Assembly (NCBI GenBank): GCA_913060985.1
Contig: CAJXTQ010000013.1
Coordinates: 1 to 10,956, forward strand
Length of the DNA: 10,956 nt
Source: an uncultured Micrococcales bacterium
GTDB taxonomy: Bacteria > Actinomycetota > Actinomycetes > Actinomycetales > Microbacteriaceae
Direction of reading: 5' to 3'
Shown here in pieces: positions 6,600-10,956 of this stretch. Numbering within the stretch: the first letter of the stretch is position 1; each line of letters opens with the position of its first letter. Under the pieces are notes generated by a model, which was not told the DNA's origin, ran no database searches, and saw only the letters and a list, made by a program, of their open reading frames with translations. Made by a program: the position numbers and the translations under genes.

Positions 6600-8363
6600 C
6601 TAGCCAACAAGCTGCTCAACCACAGAGTCTACCTTGACTGCGTTGCGGTTGTTACTCGCTCTATCCCAAATTTCCACTTCACCGTCGGCCAAACCTTTGC
6701 CCACAATTACAATCTTTGGAATCCCTATCAGCTCCGCATCAGCAAATTTGACTCCAGGGCTGAGCTTGGGTCGATCGTCGATAAGCACGGTTTTTCCCTT
6801 TTGCTCCAGCTCGGATGCAATTTGCTCGGCGACTTCAAAAACTCCTTCGTCCTTCCCGGTAGCAAGAACGTGAATATCCGCTGGTGCGACACTTTCGGGC
6901 CAAATCAATCCCTTTTCGTCATTATTCTCCTCGGCGAGCACAGCCATAATCCTGGTGACGCCAATTCCATAAGAGCCCATGGTTACGGTTACTAATTTGC
7001 CATTCTCATCCAGAACCTTGAGTCCTAGAGCCTCGGCATACTTCCGCCCCAGCTGGAATACGTGACCAATCTCAATTCCGCGAGCAAGCTCAAGTTCACC
7101 CGAACCATCCGGCGCCGGATCACCGGCTGCGATGTTTGCAATGTCGGCAATGCCGTCAGCGCTGAAATCACGGCCGTAAACCAGGTTGAAAACGTGCTTC
7201 TGGTCTTCGTTTGCTCCGGTAACCCAGTGGGAACCCTCAGCCACCCGAGGGTCCAGCAGATATTCAATTTTTGACTCTGATTCAAGACCTAAGAACTGCT
7301 TACCGTCCTTGGTTGGGCCTATGTAGCCTTTTACCAATGAAGGGTTTTTAGCAAAATCCTCAGCCTCGGCCTGCTCAACATCAACGCCAAACCAAGCTTC
7401 CGCGCGCTTTTGGTCAACTTCTCTATCGCCTGGTAGTCCAACAATCACCAGACGAGTTTTTCCATCTGGGTTTCTAAGCTTCAGCACGACATTTTTTAGA
7501 GTGTCGGCAGCGCTGAATTCACCGGTGGGATAGCGATTCACATTGGCGTTTGCGAAATCAACCAAGGTTGAGATAGTTGGAGTATTAGGCGAATCGTGAA
7601 CCTCGGCGGATGGGACATCCGAGTAATCCACTGGTGATGCTTTTTCAAACCTAACCGCTTCAACGTTTGCGGCAAATCCACCTTTTGAGCGAACGAAGGT
7701 GTCTTCACCAATCTCACTTGGGGCGAGAAATTCCTCAGATTTTGAACCACCCATTGCTCCTGCATCAGCTGCGCAAATCACATAATCAAGCCCGAGTCGA
7801 CTAAATACTCTCTCATAGGCGTCCCGCTGGGCTTGGTAGCTCTTTTCAAGTCCAGCATCGTCGACATCAAAACTGTAGGCATCTTTCATGATGAACTCGC
7901 GGCCTCGGAGCAACCCTGCTCTAGGTCTTGCCTCGTCTCGATATTTGGTTTGGATCTGATAAAGCTGCAGGGGAAGGTCTTTATAACTTGAATACAAGTC
8001 CTTTACTAGCAGCGTAAAGACCTCTTCGTGGGTTGGGGCGAGTAGGTAATCAGCTTTTTTACGGTCTTGCAACCTGAAAATGTTATCCCCGTATTCTTCC
8101 CAACGACCGGTTTCCTCATATGGTTCTTTTGGCAATAAAGCGGGAAAGTGGACCTCCTGAGCGCCAGCGGCTGCCATTTCCTCGCGAATAATGTTTTCGA
8201 TTTTCCCCAAAACCATCAGCCCCAGTGGTAACCAAGAGTAAATACCGGGAGCGGCTCTTCGAATGTAGCTAGAGCGGACCAACAGTTTGTGACTATCGAC
8301 CTCGGCCTCAACCGGATCTTCTCTAAGGGATCTAAAAAACAATGTGCTCAGGCGAATAGGCAT
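6600..8363 (-). CDS. proS: Prolyl-tRNA synthetase, bacterial type with editing domain
   Basis: ProRS charges tRNA-Pro with proline in the cytoplasm; the bacterial form also hydrolyses mischarged alanyl-tRNA-Pro through an inserted domain. From the chosen start the protein has 587 residues, normal for this type. Class II motifs are visible: motif 1 around RRAAPGIYSWLPLGL (35-49), the proline-site LLAPTHEE (107-114), motif 2 with RPRAGLLRGREFIMKDAYSF (about 146-165) and motif 3 GSYGIGVTR (463-471). The insertion editing domain covers about 220-390, and the C-terminal anticodon-binding domain about 490-587. The open frame extends upstream to 8462 inside ispG, but that 33-residue extension is basic and unlike the family. 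The family start MPIRLSTLF fits the ATG at 8361-8363. A GTG two codons earlier (8367-8369) is an alternative, and the Shine-Dalgarno signal is weak for both. It follows ispG by 19 bases, so it is likely cotranscribed. Confidence 0.96.
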   Translation of the reverse strand: MPIRLSTLFFRSLREDPVEAEVDSHKLLVRSSYIRRAAPGIYSWLPLGLMVLGKIENIIREEMAAAGAQEVHFPALLPKEPYEETGRWEEYGDNIFRLQDRKKADYLLAPTHEEVFTLLVKDLYSSYKDLPLQLYQIQTKYRDEARPRAGLLRGREFIMKDAYSFDVDDAGLEKSYQAQRDAYERVFSRLGLDYVICAADAGAMGGSKSEEFLAPSEIGEDTFVRSKGGFAANVEAVRFEKASPVDYSDVPSAEVHDSPNTPTISTLVDFANANVNRYPTGEFSAADTLKNVVLKLRNPDGKTRLVIVGLPGDREVDQKRAEAWFGVDVEQAEAEDFAKNPSLVKGYIGPTKDGKQFLGLESESKIEYLLDPRVAEGSHWVTGANEDQKHVFNLVYGRDFSADGIADIANIAAGDPAPDGSGELELARGIEIGHVFQLGRKYAEALGLKVLDENGKLVTVTMGSYGIGVTRIMAVLAEENNDEKGLIWPESVAPADIHVLATGKDEGVFEVAEQIASELEQKGKTVLIDDRPKLSPGVKFADAELIGIPKIVIVGKGLADGEVEIWDRASNNRNAVKVDSVVEQLVG

Positions 8364-8382
8364 GGGCACAATGTTAGCCTGC

Positions 8383-9540
8383 TTATTCCCCTTGAACCTC
8401 GATCTGCGGAGAACCAATTTCAGCTGAGTCCATCTCTGCTGCAATTCTGTTGGCCTCTTCAATCAAGGTTTGCACAATCTCATCCTCAGGAACGGTCTTG
8501 ATTACCTCTCCCTTGACAAAAATTTGACCCTTGCCATTTCCACTGGCAACCCCAAGGTCTGCCTCTCTTGCCTCACCGGGACCGTTTACCACACAGCCCA
8601 TTACCGCGACCCTGATTGGGACAGTTAGGTGCTCGAGTCCGGCTGTCACGTCATCTGCCAACTTATAAACATCCACCTGCGCTCTACCGCAGCTTGGGCA
8701 AGAAACAATCTCTAGTTTTCGAGGTCTTAGATTCAGGCTTTCCAGAATCTGATTTCCAACCTTGATCTCCTCGACCGGAGGAGCGGAAAGAGAGACCCTA
8801 ATGGTGTCTCCGATTCCCTTGGATAGCAATGCACCAAAAGCTACTGAGCTTTTGATGGTTCCTTGGAAGGCGGGTCCGGCCTCAGTGACACCAAGGTGAA
8901 GCGGCCAGTCGCCTCGCTCGGCTAGCATCTCGTAGGCCTTGACCATAACCACCGGATCGTTGTGCTTCACTGAAATCTTAAAATCGTGGAAATCGTGCTC
9001 TTCAAAAAGACTTGCCTCCCAAACAGCCGATTCAACCAATGCTTCAGCGGTAGGTTTTCCGTATTTCTCCAATAGACGGGGGTCAAGAGAACCAGCGTTT
9101 ACTCCGATTCGCAAGCTCACTCCGGCATCTTTGGCAGCCTTGGCTATCTCGCCGACCTTGTCATCGAATTTTTTGATATTTCCAGGGTTCACCCTCACTG
9201 CCCCACAACCGGCATCAATTGCCTTGAATACATACTTTGGCTGGAAGTGAATATCAGCTATGACTGGAATCTGACTCTTTTTTGCAATGACGTGCAGAAC
9301 ATCCGCATCATCCTGTGTTGGGCATGCCACCCTCACAATGTCGCAACCACTTGCAGTCAACTCGGCAATCTGCTGCAAAGTCCCGTTGATGTCTGTGGTC
9401 TGGGTGGTGGTCATCGACTGCACGCTGATTGGCGCCTCGGATCCGACTTGGACGTTTCCAACCTTGATTTGACGGGTTTTCCTTCGTTCAGACAAAGTTG
9501 GTGGTGGTGATTTCGGGAGACCAAGGTTTACTGCTGGCAT
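8383..9540 (-). CDS. ispG: 4-hydroxy-3-methylbut-2-enyl diphosphate synthase IspG (GcpE)
   Basis: IspG is the iron-sulfur enzyme that reduces methylerythritol cyclodiphosphate to HMBPP, the penultimate step of the MEP pathway to isoprenoids. The 385-residue protein has an N-terminal TIM-barrel half (about 20-270), with VQSMTTTQTTD (40-50), ADIHFQPKYV (95-104) and RVNPGNIKKFDDK (116-128). The C-terminal iron-sulfur half carries SCPSCGR (280-286) and MGCVVNGPGEARE (314-326). Cys 281, Cys 284 and Cys 316, with Glu 323, are the expected cluster ligands, and all are present. The ATG at 9538-9540 is preceded by a weak purine-rich site (AGAAAGAAG). The gene lies 58 bases after the site-2 protease and 19 bases before proS. 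Actinobacteria often place dxr, the protease gene and ispG together, so this is a familiar arrangement. Confidence 0.98.
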   Translation of the reverse strand: MPAVNLGLPKSPPPTLSERRKTRQIKVGNVQVGSEAPISVQSMTTTQTTDINGTLQQIAELTASGCDIVRVACPTQDDADVLHVIAKKSQIPVIADIHFQPKYVFKAIDAGCGAVRVNPGNIKKFDDKVGEIAKAAKDAGVSLRIGVNAGSLDPRLLEKYGKPTAEALVESAVWEASLFEEHDFHDFKISVKHNDPVVMVKAYEMLAERGDWPLHLGVTEAGPAFQGTIKSSVAFGALLSKGIGDTIRVSLSAPPVEEIKVGNQILESLNLRPRKLEIVSCPSCGRAQVDVYKLADDVTAGLEHLTVPIRVAVMGCVVNGPGEAREADLGVASGNGKGQIFVKGEVIKTVPEDEIVQTLIEEANRIAAEMDSAEIGSPQIEVQGE

Positions 9541-9598
9541 TCGCTTCTTTCTGAGTTTCTATCCATCAATATAAACAGTGAAAATTTCGCAACTGTTC

Positions 9599-10912
9599 CT
9601 AACCAAAGATTGATATCGGATTAACGATATCGGCAATAATGAGCAACATGCCCGTTCCGAGCAGCAATGCCCAAACTGCGTAAGCCACCGGAATCATCTT
9701 TGCGGTATCTACCGGCCCAGGATCTTTGCGGCCGAAGGCTTTGAAACTGCGGCGCTTCAACCCCTCATAAAGGGCACCGGCGACGTGCCCTCCATCAAGG
9801 GGTAGAAGCGGAATTAGATTGAAAACAAAAAGCGCAAAATTAAGACTTCCCATAATCAATAACCCGCTTGCAAGTCTGGCCTCAAAACTAGCCTGATCAC
9901 TTGCTGCAATCTCACCCGAGATCTGCGCAACGCCAAGGATAGAGATTGGACCATTGGGATTTCTCTCCTCCGGCCCAAAAGTCGAGGCAAAAACCTGAGC
10001 AAGGTTTTGCGGTAGTTGAAGAACTAGCTCGAAAACGCTTCCGGTTGCGTCTATTCCCATTGCAAAAGAGTCACCGACGGACATTGGTCGAAGCTCTGAC
10101 TGGAGTTGCACACCAAGGAAGGGACGCAATTCGGTTACTGGCTCCCCGTTTTCGTCCCTGGATAACTGAGCGGTCTCCGAATCAAATACAGCTCGCTCAA
10201 TCCACACCGGGGTGACAGTCAACGAAACGGGCTGCCCTTCTCTTTCAACCTCAATAGAAACAGCGCTGCCCTGCTGCACATTCATTCGCTCGATGGCCTC
10301 ATCCCAGGTATTGACTGAAGCCCCATTTATGGCTGTGACGGTATCACCAGCTTGAAAACCAGCTTCCACAGCTGGTGAGGGAGGGTCGCCAGCAACGCAC
10401 TCACCCTGCGGGCCACTCCCCTGCACGCATGGCAAAACTTGATTGATTGACATCGAAAGCTGCGGAGAACCAATCAAACTGAGGGCAGAGATTATTAGAG
10501 CCATGCCCAAGAAGAAATTCATCAAAGGTCCGCCAAGCATCACCGTGAGTTTTTTCGGAACGCTAAGTCTGTAAAACTCTCTGCCCTTGTCCTCTTTGGA
10601 GATTTCACCAAGGTGTTCGGCTCGAGCTTGCTCGATTGAGGATTGGAAAAGCCTTGCTTTTTTGCCAGCCTTTTCTGGAGGGAACATACCGATCATTGAG
10701 ATGTATCCGCCCAGCGGAATCCCCTTTATCCCGTACTCTGTTTCACCTTTGCGTGAAGACCATACGGTCGGCCCAAAACCAATCATGTACTGCTTTACTC
10801 GAACTCCAAATAATTTTGCTGGCAATAGATGCCCAAGCTCGTGTAATCCAATAGATACGGCAAGTCCAATTACGACAAAAACTATGCCAAGGATGTAATA
10901 GACCGTCTCCAC
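9599..10912 (-). CDS. rseP: Site-2 membrane metalloprotease (RseP/Rip1-like, M50 family)
   Basis: A polytopic zinc protease that cleaves substrates within the membrane. Relatives cut anti-sigma factors (RseA in E. coli, several in Mycobacterium through Rip1) to release sigma factors. The 437-residue protein has the zinc motif HELGH (24-28) in the first helix, GGPLMN (127-132) in the second, an extracytoplasmic PDZ domain (about 175-235), and PLLPLDGGHVAG (368-379) with the third zinc ligand Asp 373 in a late helix. A last helix lies near 405-430. Two cysteines before the PDZ domain (162 and 172) sit on the outer side and might form a disulfide. The start is GTG at 10910-10912; an in-frame TAG at 10931-10933 limits extension, and the ribosome site is poor (a G-rich patch about 13 bases upstream). 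The actual substrate cannot be told from this window, as no anti-sigma gene is present. Confidence 0.95.
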   Translation of the reverse strand: METVYYILGIVFVVIGLAVSIGLHELGHLLPAKLFGVRVKQYMIGFGPTVWSSRKGETEYGIKGIPLGGYISMIGMFPPEKAGKKARLFQSSIEQARAEHLGEISKEDKGREFYRLSVPKKLTVMLGGPLMNFFLGMALIISALSLIGSPQLSMSINQVLPCVQGSGPQGECVAGDPPSPAVEAGFQAGDTVTAINGASVNTWDEAIERMNVQQGSAVSIEVEREGQPVSLTVTPVWIERAVFDSETAQLSRDENGEPVTELRPFLGVQLQSELRPMSVGDSFAMGIDATGSVFELVLQLPQNLAQVFASTFGPEERNPNGPISILGVAQISGEIAASDQASFEARLASGLLIMGSLNFALFVFNLIPLLPLDGGHVAGALYEGLKRRSFKAFGRKDPGPVDTAKMIPVAYAVWALLLGTGMLLIIADIVNPISIFG

Positions 10913-10956
10913 ACCAAAACGATACCCCGCCTAGCTGTGAATTTGGTCAATTAGGC
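10913..10956 (-). other. Window-edge segment upstream of the protease gene, possibly the end of an upstream gene
   Basis: Of the three minus-strand frames, two hit stops within the first nine bases from the edge. The third reads LIDQIHS and then TAG at 10931-10933. That frame could be the last residues of an upstream gene. dxr would be the expected neighbour from actinobacterial gene order, but seven residues cannot identify it. Confidence 0.25.

Noticed and set aside
9541..9598. Promoter-like boxes before ispG (TTTTCA and TAGAAA, 17 bases apart, minus strand)
   Set aside because: Each box matches the consensus at only four of six positions in an AT-rich spacer, so chance is a fair explanation. 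A TATATT nearby has no properly spaced upstream box.
10929..10956. Inverted repeat GCCTA/TAGGC at the right edge
   Set aside because: Only five pairs with an 18-base loop and no T-run; it is cut by the window edge and cannot be judged as a terminator.

Overview
The window is a stretch of core housekeeping genes from what looks like a streamlined, moderate-GC actinobacterium. Protein wording throughout (IF2 N-terminus, bacterial-type ProS, the site-2 protease next to IspG, RbfA start) is actinobacterial and closest to my memory of Microbacteriaceae. The modest GC, short spacers and gene overlaps suggest a small-genome aquatic lineage such as the Luna-type Microbacteriaceae. That placement is inference from memory, not from a search.

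Every gene I can support lies on the minus strand, so transcription runs from high to low coordinates. In that order: a site-2 membrane protease (rseP/rip1-like), ispG, proS, nusA, a 163-base leader, infB, rbfA, truB, two small four-helix membrane proteins, and ribF running off the left edge. The first block joins envelope proteolysis and MEP isoprenoid synthesis to proline charging and NusA. The second block is the conserved nusA-infB-rbfA-truB-ribF cluster for transcription elongation, translation initiation, 30S maturation, tRNA modification and flavin cofactor synthesis.

Spacing is very tight. Gaps are 58, 19 and 13 bases in the first block. From infB onward all genes overlap (by 1, 1, 8, 4 and 17 bases), which suggests translational coupling down to ribF. 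The only sizeable non-coding stretch is the infB leader at 5446-5608. It holds a candidate promoter, a possible hairpin and a good Shine-Dalgarno site before a TTG start.

Two usual members of this cluster are missing from their expected places: rimP upstream of nusA and ylxR between nusA and infB. The least understood genes are the two overlapping small membrane proteins between truB and ribF. RibF also carries several substitutions in motifs that are normally strongly conserved. I found no RNA genes, mobile elements, CRISPR arrays or prophage. No stretch longer than 300 bases lacks a gene. I see no convincing new multi-gene system; the window is mostly ordinary core genome with a few points worth checking.
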